The notes below the pieces were generated by a model. It made no database searches. It saw nothing but the letters and a program-made list of their open reading frames with translations, and had not been told where the DNA came from. Both the position numbers and the translations under genes were made by a program. This document shows, in pieces, positions 41,259 through 48,462 of a stretch of 49,347 bases of DNA; positions within the stretch are counted from its first letter, which is position 1, and the number at the start of each line of letters is the position of its first letter. Source of the DNA: Bacillota bacterium (GTDB taxonomy: Bacteria; Bacillota; Clostridia; Acetivibrionales; DSM-1351). Where the stretch lies: assembly GCA_023460955.1 (NCBI GenBank), contig JAEWOH010000032.1, positions 1 through 49,347 on the forward strand, written 5' to 3'.

Positions 41259-41894
41259 CTATACATATTTTACCTTGTACTTATCAATTATGACTGTTAT
41301 TACACCTATCCAGAGCAGTCCAAAAGAAAACCCTCCAAGTACATCACTTATGTAATGCACCCCTAGGTATACACGGCTAAACCCCACCAAAAGAATAATG
41401 ATGCATAATAATCCAATCAAGGTTTTCTTATATTTTCCGTTATAATATTTACCGCACAAGTATATTAACAGACCATAAAAGCTCATGGAAGCCATCGAAT
41501 GACCGCTGGGAAAGCTAAGACCGGTTACTTCTACAAGTTTTAATATGTCAGGCCTTGTACGGTTTATTAAACTTTTCAGTCCCAAATTTATTAATGAGCT
41601 AAGCGAGATATTTAAAACTATTAACGCAGAATAAAAAGAATAATTTCTTTTTATAAAAATACCGATTATAAGCAGAACCGATATTACGATTAAGAACTTT
41701 GTGGACGCCAGAAACGTAATAAACACCATTACCGGAGTCAATTTTTCTGATATAATTCTTGCAACAATCGAATAGGCGAAATTATCAAACCACTGAATGT
41801 CGCCATTAATCACTTTTTCAGTAATAAGTAAAAATATAAGCAGTGGCAATGCAATAGTCATTATATATCTGGTAGTTTTCAAATTTTTCTCCAT
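41259..41894 (-). CDS. PAP2-family membrane phosphatase
   Basis: 211 residues, about six membrane segments. The three catalytic motifs are complete: KSLINRTRP, SFPSGHSMAS and SRVYLGVHYISDVLGG. It is likely to hydrolyse a lipid phosphate such as undecaprenyl pyrophosphate or phosphatidylglycerol phosphate at the outer face. The start has AAAGGT close to the ATG. Confidence 0.92.
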   Translation of the reverse strand: MEKNLKTTRYIMTIALPLLIFLLITEKVINGDIQWFDNFAYSIVARIISEKLTPVMVFITFLASTKFLIVISVLLIIGIFIKRNYSFYSALIVLNISLSSLINLGLKSLINRTRPDILKLVEVTGLSFPSGHSMASMSFYGLLIYLCGKYYNGKYKKTLIGLLCIIILLVGFSRVYLGVHYISDVLGGFSFGLLWIGVITVIIDKYKVKYV

Positions 41895-41993
41895 ACCTTT
41901 AACCTAACTTTTTATTGGATTACTTGATATTCTATATTAATTTATGTCTTTCTTTTAATTTTAATTATTATACAGCATTATTATAAGCAATAC

Positions 41994-42023
41994 AAAAAAG
42001 TTCAAACAACGTTTGAACTTTTT
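41994..42023 (-). terminator. Terminator of rubrerythrin
   Basis: A perfect stem of about 13 bp, A-flanked and T-flanked on both strands, 34 bp past the stop. Confidence 0.9.
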
Positions 42024-42056
42024 TGTTATTATATATTCTACTGTTAAGTTTAAAAA

Positions 42057-42596
42057 TTAATAATTCTTGGCCAATATTTGGAAATATGCTTTTGGATGGT
42101 CACATACAGGACATACTTCGAGAGCTTTCTCTCCAACATGTATATGGCCGCAGTTTGCACATTGCCATATAACCTTTTCACCCTTAATGAATACTGCATT
42201 GCCCTCAACATTTTTAAGCAGCGCCAGGTATCTTTCTTCGTGCTCTTTCTCAATTTTTGCCACAGCTTCGAACAAATACGCAATTTTATCAAAGCCCTCT
42301 TCTTTTGCTTCTTTTGCAAAGGTTGCATACATATCGGTCCATTCGTAGTGCTCACCACTTGCTGCTTCCTTCAGATTTGTTGCAGTATCACCTATACCGT
42401 CATGTAAAAGTTTAAACCATATTTTAGCATGTTCTTTCTCATTGTTTGCTGTTTCAGTAAACAATGCTGCTATTTGCTCATAACCTTCCTTTTTTGCCTT
42501 TGATGCATAATATGTATACTTGTTGCGAGCCTGGGATTCGCCGGCAAATGCCGCCATCAGATTTGCCTCTGTTTTTGTACCTTTTAAATTAGCCAC
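42057..42596 (-). CDS. Rubrerythrin
   Basis: 179 residues from a GTG start (GAGGAGG 8 nt upstream). The N-terminal four-helix di-iron domain shows ESQARNKYTYYASKAKKEGYEQ, ANNEKEHAKIWF, EAKEEGFDKIAYLFEAVAKIEKEHEERY. The C-terminal rubredoxin-like domain binds iron through CANCGHIHVG...CPVCDHPKAYF. It reduces hydrogen peroxide, protecting an anaerobe from oxygen. It is a single-gene unit. Confidence 0.97.
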   Translation of the reverse strand: MANLKGTKTEANLMAAFAGESQARNKYTYYASKAKKEGYEQIAALFTETANNEKEHAKIWFKLLHDGIGDTATNLKEAASGEHYEWTDMYATFAKEAKEEGFDKIAYLFEAVAKIEKEHEERYLALLKNVEGNAVFIKGEKVIWQCANCGHIHVGEKALEVCPVCDHPKAYFQILAKNY

Positions 42597-42760
42597 ACTA
42601 AAATCCTCCTCAAAAATTCACTAATTTGAATCAAATTTAATGAATGTATCAATTTGATTAAAATAAATATACCACAATTTTAGAAGTAAAAAACAATAAA
42701 TTCAAAAAATAAGCTATAATAATAATGTTAGATTTGAAGCTTTTATATTATGGAGGATTT

Positions 42761-43240
42761 ATGGATAATAAAATATATAAAAAGGTCTCAGACTCGAGAA
42801 CTGAACAAATTCAAATATTAATGCCTGAACATATAAATGGTTTTAATCGTCTTTTCGGAGGAAGGTTAATGGAATGGATTGATGTGGTCGCAGCTGTTGT
42901 GGCTAGAAGACATTCGGGTTGTAACGTAACAACTGCCTCTATAGATAACCTTCAGTTTAAGGCGGCCGCCTATGTAAACAGCACTATTTTCCTAACAGGT
43001 CAGATTACCTATGTTGGTAAAACTTCCATGGAGGTTCGTGTAACAACATATGTTGAAAAGCTAGATGGAATGCGTTATATGATAAACCGCGCATATCTAG
43101 TTTTAGTTGCTCTTGATGAATATGATCACCCCGTGGAAGTTCCAGGAATAACTCTTGAGACCGATGAAGAGAAGCTTGAGTGGGAAGCTGGAAAAAAACG
43201 TTGTGAATTAAGAAAACAGAGAAGGCTCGAAGCTTATTAA
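42761..43240 (+). CDS. Acyl-CoA thioesterase (hotdog fold, YciA/YkhA type)
   Basis: 159 residues from the ATG at 42761 (GGAGG just upstream; the earlier ATG at 42725 has none). Family features: NGFNRLFGGRLMEWIDVVAAVVARRHSGCNVTTASIDNLQFKAAAYVNSTIFLTGQITYVGKTSMEVRV, where the N..GG..ME.ID stretch holds the active-site Asn and Asp. It hydrolyses acyl-CoA to acid and CoA. It is followed by the sirtuin gene after 31 bp, probably as one operon. Confidence 0.92.
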   Translation: MDNKIYKKVSDSRTEQIQILMPEHINGFNRLFGGRLMEWIDVVAAVVARRHSGCNVTTASIDNLQFKAAAYVNSTIFLTGQITYVGKTSMEVRVTTYVEKLDGMRYMINRAYLVLVALDEYDHPVEVPGITLETDEEKLEWEAGKKRCELRKQRRLEAY

Positions 43241-43271
43241 CAACAGCAAAAATAACTTTGGAGATGATATT

Positions 43272-44006
43272 GTGAACGAAAAACAACTTGCAGAAATTAT
43301 TAATGACGGAAAGAATATAGTATTTTTTGGTGGAGCCGGAATGAGTACAGAATCTGGTATCGCAGATTTCCGTTCTGAAAATGGCTTGTACCGAACCGCA
43401 CAAGGTTACCATTATCCTCCTGAAGTAATGCTCTCCCATAGTTTCTTTATTTCCCATACAGCTGATTTTTTTCAGTATTATAAAGAAAAAATGATTTCAA
43501 CAGCAGCTCTACCCAACCCCGGACATAAGGCGCTGGCAGCTCTCGAACTAAATGGCAGGCTTAAAGCCGTTGTAACTCAAAATATTGACGGTCTTCATCA
43601 GCTTGCAGGAAGTAAAAAAGTATATGAGCTTCATGGTTCTGTACATCGCAACTTTTGCACCAAATGTAGAAAGTATTATAATTTAGAATATATTCTACAA
43701 ACAGAAACTATTCCAACTTGCTCAGTTTGCGGTGGAATAGTAAAACCGGACGTTGTATTGTACGAAGAAGCACTTAATGATAATGTTGTAAGGGACTCTG
43801 TAAAGGCAATTGAAGAAGCAGATGTTCTAATAATCGGAGGAACCTCTCTTGTTGTGTATCCGGCTGCCGGACTTATTAACTACTTTAAAGGTAACAAAAT
43901 TGTGTTAATTAACAAGAGTTCCACACCTTATGATTCAAAAGCAGACCTTGTGATTAATGACTCTGTAGGCAAGGTCTTAAGTACAGCCGTAAGTATGATT
44001 GTTTAG
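43272..44006 (+). CDS. cobB: NAD-dependent protein deacylase (sirtuin)
   Basis: 244 residues from a GTG (GGAG 8 nt upstream). NAD binding: FFGGAGMSTESGIADFRSENGLY; catalytic: VVTQNIDGLHQLAG and the His in VYELHGSVHRN. The zinc site is CTKC...CSVC, followed by VKPDVVLYEEALN and GGTSLVVYPAAGLI. It removes acyl groups from lysines using NAD. Pairing with an acyl-CoA thioesterase suggests a link to acyl-CoA levels, which is an inference. It ends 4 bp inside the convergent crcB gene. Confidence 0.96.
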   Translation: MNEKQLAEIINDGKNIVFFGGAGMSTESGIADFRSENGLYRTAQGYHYPPEVMLSHSFFISHTADFFQYYKEKMISTAALPNPGHKALAALELNGRLKAVVTQNIDGLHQLAGSKKVYELHGSVHRNFCTKCRKYYNLEYILQTETIPTCSVCGGIVKPDVVLYEEALNDNVVRDSVKAIEEADVLIIGGTSLVVYPAAGLINYFKGNKIVLINKSSTPYDSKADLVINDSVGKVLSTAVSMIV

Positions 44007-44383
44007 TTATATAATTTATGGATAAGAAATTTACCTAAGACAGTTCCCAAAAGGCAAAAGAAAATACTTAAAACTGCATTTAGTACAGCATAAAGAGTGT
44101 GACCATTTTGGAATAAATTAACCGTTTCAAGACTGAAGGTGGAAAAAGTCGTGAAACCGCCCAATATGCCGGTTGATAAAAATAACTGTGTTTTTTTATT
44201 GTCTGGATATAAGTCAGAAAATAATTGTGCAAGTACACCAATCAAAAAAGAGCCCAAAAAATTAATCACGAGCGTTGAAATCGGAAAATTACCTGTACTC
44301 GCCCTATTTATCATTGTTGACAACAAATACCTGGAAACCGCACCTATAAATCCGCCGCAGCCTACAGCTAAAGCATTAAGCAT
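44003..44383 (-). CDS. crcB: Fluoride channel CrcB/FluC
   Basis: 126 residues, four membrane helices. Family residues: VGCGGFIGAVSRYLLS, STLVINFLGSFLIGVLA with the pore Asn, and GILGGFTTFSTFSLET with the Phe-box residues. It exports fluoride as a homodimer. GGGGAG lies just before the ATG. I saw no fluoride riboswitch core upstream. Only one copy is present, although many Firmicutes have two. Confidence 0.95.
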   Translation of the reverse strand: MLNALAVGCGGFIGAVSRYLLSTMINRASTGNFPISTLVINFLGSFLIGVLAQLFSDLYPDNKKTQLFLSTGILGGFTTFSTFSLETVNLFQNGHTLYAVLNAVLSIFFCLLGTVLGKFLIHKLYN

Positions 44384-44674
44384 ATGTCTCCCCTTCTAAT
44401 TAAACCATTATTAATCACCAAGTAATCCTGCAATTAAAAATATTATACTCTTTCAAATTTAAAACAGCAATTAGTCCGTCCCGATAATTCCAAGATATTT
44501 TTATACCTATTATATGCAATTTATATGCAATTTGCATAAATTTCGACAGATTATTTGGTTATTCTACCGATTTATACATTTGGTAATAAAATTCTTTTGC
44601 TCATTTATTTATAATGTGTTAAATTAGTTTATGCAAGTTTAACAATAACAAATTTCATTTTTGTATTGTAAACT
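44384..44674. other. Intergenic region with a short direct repeat
   Basis: About 290 bp of AT-rich DNA between crcB and the glycine riboswitch. An 11-bp direct repeat containing TATATGCAAT occurs twice in a row near 44511-44532 and runs into the palindrome ATGCAAATTTGCAT-like segment ending at 44538. A TATAAT-like hexamer near 44608 may be the -10 of the riboswitch transcript, but its -35 is poor. Confidence 0.5.
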
Positions 44675-44760
44675 GCTCTCTGGAGAGTCCCACTCGATGG
44701 GCGCCGAAGGTGCAAGGAAAACCTGGTTGTTTTCCGGTCTCTCAGGCAAAAGGACAGAGC
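44675..44760 (+). promoter_or_regulatory. Glycine riboswitch (single aptamer)
   Basis: The conserved elements are in order: CTCTCTGGAGAG, GGGCGCCGAAGGTGCAA, CTCAGGCAAAAGGACAGAG. Only one aptamer is visible. A terminator at 44792 follows. In symporter-linked singlets glycine binding commonly regulates amino acid transport; the direction here is not determined. Confidence 0.95.
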
Positions 44761-44791
44761 TATAAAAGCTTGATGTCTTTCTCTTTTGAGG

Positions 44792-44823
44792 GCCAAAACG
44801 TTAAAATTGTTTTGGCTTTTTTG
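44792..44823 (+). terminator. Riboswitch expression-platform terminator
   Basis: A stem with arms GCCAAAAC and GTTTTGGC followed by TTTTTT, 32 bp past the aptamer and before the symporter start. Confidence 0.9.
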
Positions 44824-44858
44824 TTTTTCAAAAATTCAAGAAGGGATTGGTCAGAATT

Positions 44859-46274
44859 ATGTTTGAACAAATCAACAGTTTCATCACTTGGTTTGACGGA
44901 ATAGTATGGGGGCTTCCCCTCATAATCCTGGTATTATTGGTTGGTATCTTATTTACTGTTCGTACAGGACTTTTACAAGTAAGGCATCTCGCCAGGGCAC
45001 TGAAATATATGGTAAAGAATGAAGAGGGCGGAAAAGGCGAAGTTTCGAGCTTCGGAGCATTATGTACTGCCCTGTCTGCAACAATTGGAACAGGTAATAT
45101 CGTTGGTGTTGCCACAGCGATTGTCGCAGGTGGTCCAGGTGCATTATTCTGGATGTGGATTGCAGCTTTTTTCGGTATGGCAACAAAATATGCGGAAGGT
45201 CTTTTAGCCATAAAATATCGTACTATTGATAATGATGGTCACGTACTTGGAGGTCCATTTTATTATATAGAAAACGGTATGGGTAAGCGTTGGAAATGGC
45301 TAGCCAAGGCATTTGCCTTTTTCGGTGCTGCAGCAGGGTTAATGGGAATAGGTACTTTTGTACAGATCAACGGTATTTCTGATTCAGTACATAACTATTT
45401 TGATAAAAATGACCAATGGACGGTTTCTCTATTAGGAACTGATTACTCCTGGACAGTTGTTATTACAGCCATTGTAGTCACTTTATGTGCCGGTCTGGTT
45501 ATTATAGGCGGACTTAAAAGGATTGCCAGCGTATCGGAAATAATTGTTCCTTTTATGGCAATTTTCTATGTTATCGCAACTTTAATTGTTGTTTTTTCAA
45601 ATGCTAAAGCAATTCCAGGCGCGCTGGTAGAAGTTTTTGAAGGGGCTTTCGGCCTAAGGGCTGTAGGCGGTGGTGCACTAGGAGCAATGCTTATCGCGAT
45701 GCAGAAAGGTATTGCCAGAGGTATATTTTCTAATGAGTCGGGTCTGGGAAGTGCGCCGATTGCAGCTGCGGCGGCTAAAACGCATGAACCTGTCCGTCAG
45801 GGTCTGGTATCGATGACAGGTACATTTATAGACACTATAATTATTTGTACAATGACCGGACTTTGCATTATCACATCCGGTTCCTGGAATATAGGACTCA
45901 AAGGTGCTGCAGTCACACAGGATGCTTTCCAGAAGGGTTTCAGCTTTGCACCTTCGGTAGGTTCCTTTATTCTTATGATAAGCCTTGTATTCTTCGCATT
46001 TACTACAATTATTGGTTGGAATTATTACGCTGAACGCTGTATGGAATATCTGACCAACGGGAATATGAAATCCGTTAAGGTTTACAGATGGTTATATATT
46101 ATTGCAGTATTTGCAGGGCCGTTCATGACAATAGAGATAGTTTGGAACATATCGGATATTTTCAACGGTCTGATGGCTTTCCCCAACCTGATAGCTCTGA
46201 TAGCACTCAGCGGAGTGGTTGCGGCAGAAACCAGGAAGTATTTTAATAAGATAAAGGAACCAAAGTTGAAATAA
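44859..46274 (+). CDS. Alanine/glycine:cation symporter (AGCS family)
   Basis: 471 residues from the ATG at 44859; a TTG at 44847 is an alternative but abuts the AAGGGA site. About 10-11 membrane segments. Family motifs: SSFGALCTALSATIGTGNIVGVATAIVAGGPGALFWMWIAAFFGMATKYAEGLLAIKYR, GIGTFVQ, and ARGIFSNESGLGSAPIAAAAAKTHEPVRQGLVSM. It takes up alanine or glycine with sodium. The glycine riboswitch ahead of it favours glycine as the substrate. Confidence 0.97.
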   Translation: MFEQINSFITWFDGIVWGLPLIILVLLVGILFTVRTGLLQVRHLARALKYMVKNEEGGKGEVSSFGALCTALSATIGTGNIVGVATAIVAGGPGALFWMWIAAFFGMATKYAEGLLAIKYRTIDNDGHVLGGPFYYIENGMGKRWKWLAKAFAFFGAAAGLMGIGTFVQINGISDSVHNYFDKNDQWTVSLLGTDYSWTVVITAIVVTLCAGLVIIGGLKRIASVSEIIVPFMAIFYVIATLIVVFSNAKAIPGALVEVFEGAFGLRAVGGGALGAMLIAMQKGIARGIFSNESGLGSAPIAAAAAKTHEPVRQGLVSMTGTFIDTIIICTMTGLCIITSGSWNIGLKGAAVTQDAFQKGFSFAPSVGSFILMISLVFFAFTTIIGWNYYAERCMEYLTNGNMKSVKVYRWLYIIAVFAGPFMTIEIVWNISDIFNGLMAFPNLIALIALSGVVAAETRKYFNKIKEPKLK

Positions 46275-46301
46275 GAAATAACTAATTTAAAAATTATTCA
46301 G

Positions 46302-46340
46302 ACTGGCATCATTTTATAAGTGGTGCCGGTTTTATTTTAT
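46302..46340 (+). terminator. Terminator of the symporter gene
   Basis: A 10-bp stem with two G-T pairs (46302-46311 with 46321-46330) followed by a T-rich run, 27 bp past the stop. Confidence 0.85.
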
Positions 46341-46360
46341 TTGTACGCCAGGCTTTCGTG

Positions 46361-46397
46361 AAAAAAGCGAATCTCAGAAAATTCTGAAATCCGCTTT
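46361..46397 (-). terminator. Terminator of the original tRNA-Pro gene
   Basis: A long stem with few mismatches followed by six Ts on the minus strand, 8 bp past the CCA end of the tRNA fragment. Its survival shows this side is the original tRNA downstream flank. Confidence 0.8.
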
Positions 46398-46404
46398 AAT
46401 AAGC

Positions 46405-46451
46405 TGGTCGGAATGACGTGACTTGAACACGCGACCTCTTGCACCCCAAGC
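46405..46451 (-). pseudogene. 3' fragment of tRNA-Pro(GGG): probable attachment site of an integrated element
   Basis: On the minus strand it begins in the anticodon loop (GCTTGGGGTGC, anticodon GGG), continues through variable loop, T-arm (GCGTG-TTCAAGT-CACGT, with GTTCAAGTC) and the acceptor 3' strand CATTCCG, and ends with ACCA. The bases 5' of 46451 do not form the D-arm or acceptor 5' strand. It cannot be a working tRNA. Confidence 0.85.
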
Positions 46452-46600
46452 ATTGAATTTGACTTAATCATATTGAAATTAAATTTCACAAAGCTATATA
46501 AATAAAGGGCTGTACGACTTATTTCATAATTTTTAACTACTAATTTGCCACAAAAAATATGAAATAATTATCAGTAATTTATCAGTTTATCAGTAAATTG
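46452..46600. other. AT-rich gap with four TCAGT repeats just inside the presumed element
   Basis: No open frame of note. ATCAGT occurs at 46570, 46581 and 46589 and GTCAGT at 46600, within 36 bp, with starts spaced 11, 8 and 11 bp. The last copy overlaps the stop of the small gene. These could be recombinase arm sites or chance. Confidence 0.4.
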
Positions 46601-46825
46601 TCAGTATCTAAAATTCATTTTAAGAGCTATCTGAATCTGTATAATTTCCTGATTACTCTTTAGTTCATCATATTTTAAAAACATTTGTTTTTGCTTTTCG
46701 TCTAATGACTCCATAAACTTTTTTTCTAATTTTACGATTTCGTTATTTATTATGTTGCAATTGTCATCTGCAAAAAGGGTTGATTCAAATTGCTTAAACA
46801 AATAGTCATCATCAGGCTCATTCAT
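46601..46825 (-). CDS. Small hypothetical protein behind an SOS box
   Basis: About 74 residues from the ATG at 46825 (GGAGG 12 nt upstream; two ATGs slightly upstream are also possible). It is hydrophilic and helical: DDDYLFKQFESTLFADDNCNIINNEIVKLEKKFMESLDEKQKQMFLKYDELKSNQEIIQIQIALKMNFRY. It resembles small DUF6809-type proteins of mobile elements but lacks their usual C-terminal end. Position next to the attachment site and LexA-box control suggest a role in element behaviour, but function is unknown. Confidence 0.6.
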   Translation of the reverse strand: MNEPDDDYLFKQFESTLFADDNCNIINNEIVKLEKKFMESLDEKQKQMFLKYDELKSNQEIIQIQIALKMNFRY

Positions 46826-46854
46826 TTTACGATACATCCTCCACAAATTATTTT

Positions 46855-46884
46855 ACTATAATTAGCGAAATTCCTATTTTCGAA
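46855..46884 (-). promoter_or_regulatory. Promoter of the small SOS-box gene
   Basis: TTCGAA (46879-46884) and TATAGT (46855-46860) with an 18-bp spacer on the minus strand. The -35 lies within the LexA site. Confidence 0.5.
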
Positions 46885-46894
46885 CATATGTTCG
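46881..46894. promoter_or_regulatory. Perfect SOS (LexA/DinR) box
   Basis: CGAACATATGTTCG matches the Gram-positive consensus CGAACRNRYGTTYG at every position and is a perfect palindrome. Confidence 0.85.
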
Positions 46895-47160
46895 ATATAA
46901 AAAGTATAAACCTTACCCTTATGAATATCAACCTCTATTATTCGTCATAGGTAATTCGATTTTTGTATTGATCTAAATATTATATTCTTGGTATCCACTA
47001 AATATTGAGATAGTAAACAATGAGTATGTCTAAATCTGTCGAAAGATTATGTATCTGTTAGCCCTCATTGCCGACTGAATAAATAGCAATCATTTTCGGT
47101 CGCGCTGTACAAAAGCAAATAGTCATGACCGCACGTAGAACGCGTGGTATTCGTTACACA
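46895..47160. other. Intergenic region of the presumed element
   Basis: About 270 bp without a supported gene. It is AT-rich to 47090, then has a short GC-richer patch (47095-47155, containing GGTCGCGC and GAACGCGTGG) that does not form a recognised tRNA or terminator. Confidence 0.4.
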
Positions 47161-47193
47161 AAAAAGCTTCTCTGGATAAGTTCCTGAGAAGCT
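47161..47193 (-). terminator. Terminator of the zinc-ribbon protein gene
   Basis: An 8-bp stem (47165-47172 with 47186-47193) followed by TTTTTT on the minus strand. Confidence 0.85.
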
Positions 47194-47205
47194 CGGTTAC
47201 TTAGG

Positions 47206-47925
47206 TTAAAATCCGGTTACATCTTTAATTTTATAACTAACTGCTTCGTCCTCCAACACAATGGCATCAAACTTCCAAGTACTATCAATCTCAAAATTAT
47301 TCATATTAGCTAATGCGCTACCAACTTGTACTCCGTCTTTATCATAAAGCGTTATCTCAATCTGGACATAACTTAGTTCTTTGCCAGAGTTATTCTTAAT
47401 CTTCCCAACTATATGCCTGTAATATTCGTCTTGTGTCATTTCGTGTTCTATGACTTCAAATTTTTCTTTCTTAGTAACTGAAGCGGGCGCAGTGCTACTT
47501 TCTTTTGGTTCTACAGATGAAGTGGCTATGCTATTATTAGTAGGGGTAGAATTATTTGTAATTGTTTTATTTCTATCATCACCCAAGTTAGCTAATACGG
47601 CAATAAACACTATCGCTACAACAACCCAAAACCACCAACGCTTAAATATGGATTTTTTGTGTTGAGGGGCAGGTACAAATGAACTTCCCCGGTAGAGTTC
47701 GTCTATAACTCCTTTGGCTGTGCTTAGGTCGATATTAGTTAGTTGCCTCAATTCTTTAATTGCAGAAATTCTGTCTGAACCATGTCTACTAATTAATTCC
47801 GATAGGTTGACACTTACTCCATTTCTGCTGAATATTTTGTCAGTTTCATTGACCTTTGACCCGCACTGTGGACAAAATACTGCACCATCATATACTTGAA
47901 CATTACACTTATTACATGTTGCCAT
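47206..47925 (-). CDS. Zinc ribbon / L7-L12-like / transmembrane / FxLYD-like protein
   Basis: 239 residues in four parts. Residues 1-25 are a zinc ribbon (CNKCNVQVYDGAVFCPQCGSKV). About 45-75 resemble the C-terminal helix pair of ribosomal protein L7/L12 (DRISAIKELRQLTNIDLSTAKGVIDELYRG). About 92-110 are a single membrane segment (WWFWVVVAIVFIAVLANL). A Ser/Thr/Asn linker and an FxLYD-like beta domain (about 160-239: IVGKIKNNSGKELSYVQIEITLYDKDGVQVGSAL) follow and should face outside. AGGAGGG lies 5 nt before the ATG. Function is unknown; the form suggests a sensor or adaptor. Confidence 0.85.
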   Translation of the reverse strand: MATCNKCNVQVYDGAVFCPQCGSKVNETDKIFSRNGVSVNLSELISRHGSDRISAIKELRQLTNIDLSTAKGVIDELYRGSSFVPAPQHKKSIFKRWWFWVVVAIVFIAVLANLGDDRNKTITNNSTPTNNSIATSSVEPKESSTAPASVTKKEKFEVIEHEMTQDEYYRHIVGKIKNNSGKELSYVQIEITLYDKDGVQVGSALANMNNFEIDSTWKFDAIVLEDEAVSYKIKDVTGF

Positions 47926-47969
47926 ATAAACCCTCCTAAGTATAAAATATACTATAAATCTACTATATA

Positions 47970-47998
47970 TTGTAAAATATTACAAGTAGTGATATAAT
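47970..47998 (+). promoter_or_regulatory. Promoter of the short RNA / basic membrane protein unit
   Basis: TTGTAA (47970-47975) and TATAAT (47993-47998) with a 17-bp spacer on the plus strand. Confidence 0.65.
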
Positions 47999-48004
47999 TA
48001 GTTT

Positions 48005-48078
48005 GTGGAATTGAAGTTCGGAAAGGTTTTACCTTTACGGAAGGACAAAAGAGCGGAGCTGCGGCTGCCGCTTTTTTG
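48005..48078 (+). ncRNA. Predicted short structured RNA or leader ending in a terminator
   Basis: From the promoter above, transcription would start near 48005 and meet a terminator at 48052-48077 (stem closed by AGCGG/CCGCT, then six Ts). Two hairpins that share CCTTT can form but exclude each other: AAAGG with CCTTT (48022-48036) and CCTT with AAGG (48032-48044). That is a switch-like layout. No known riboswitch core was recognised. Confidence 0.5.
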
Positions 48079-48104
48079 TATCCACTGTTACGGGAGATAT
48101 ATGT

Positions 48105-48386
48105 ATGAATACTACTCAAAAAAACTTTAAAAAGCAAATGAGAAAAGCCGAAATTAAACAGCAGAAAAATGCTAAGAGGAATAGAGGGGTATTCTCCAAC
48201 AGACTATTTGAATTAAGATTTTATGGTTATAACGGAGAATACAGAAAACCACAGAATTTGTTTGTTAAGACTATTTTATTATTGCTTAAAATAATTCGAT
48301 GGGTAATTATAGTAGGAATATTTCTATTTGTACTCCTAATTGTAATTGCCTTAATTATAGAGTTAAGGAAAAGGCAGATATTCTAA
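48105..48386 (+). CDS. Small basic protein with one C-terminal membrane segment
   Basis: 93 residues. The N-terminal 60 are strongly basic (KNFKKQMRKAEIKQQKNAKRNRG, LFELRFYGYNGEYRKPQNLF). A hydrophobic helix follows (IIRWVIIVGIFLFVLLIVIALIIEL), then RKRQIF. GGGAG lies 8 nt before the ATG. It starts 27 bp past the terminator of the preceding RNA and would be expressed on read-through. Function unknown; a small membrane toxin or a membrane-tethered nucleic-acid binder are possible. Confidence 0.65.
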   Translation: MNTTQKNFKKQMRKAEIKQQKNAKRNRGVFSNRLFELRFYGYNGEYRKPQNLFVKTILLLLKIIRWVIIVGIFLFVLLIVIALIIELRKRQIF

Positions 48387-48425
48387 TCATTCGTAATATA
48401 AGCAGATTGCGATCGACTTTTGGAC

Positions 48426-48457
48426 AAAAAAATAAAGCCTTTGTGGCTTAATTTTTT
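48426..48457. terminator. Bidirectional terminator
   Basis: A short stem AAGCC/GGCTT extended by A-T pairs, with A-runs and T-runs on both sides, between the convergent genes at 48386 and 48463. Confidence 0.8.
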
Positions 48458-48462
48458 TAATA

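Noticed and set aside
44384..44640. Fluoride riboswitch upstream of crcB
   Set aside because: No crcB-motif core or pseudoknot partner could be found on the minus strand.
44828..45211. 127-codon frame antisense to the AGCS symporter
   Set aside because: It lies entirely opposite a strong conserved coding sequence and its leader; no family features or ribosome binding site.
46405..46451. A complete tRNA-Pro gene
   Set aside because: The D-arm, anticodon 5' strand and acceptor 5' strand are missing; only the 3' half remains.
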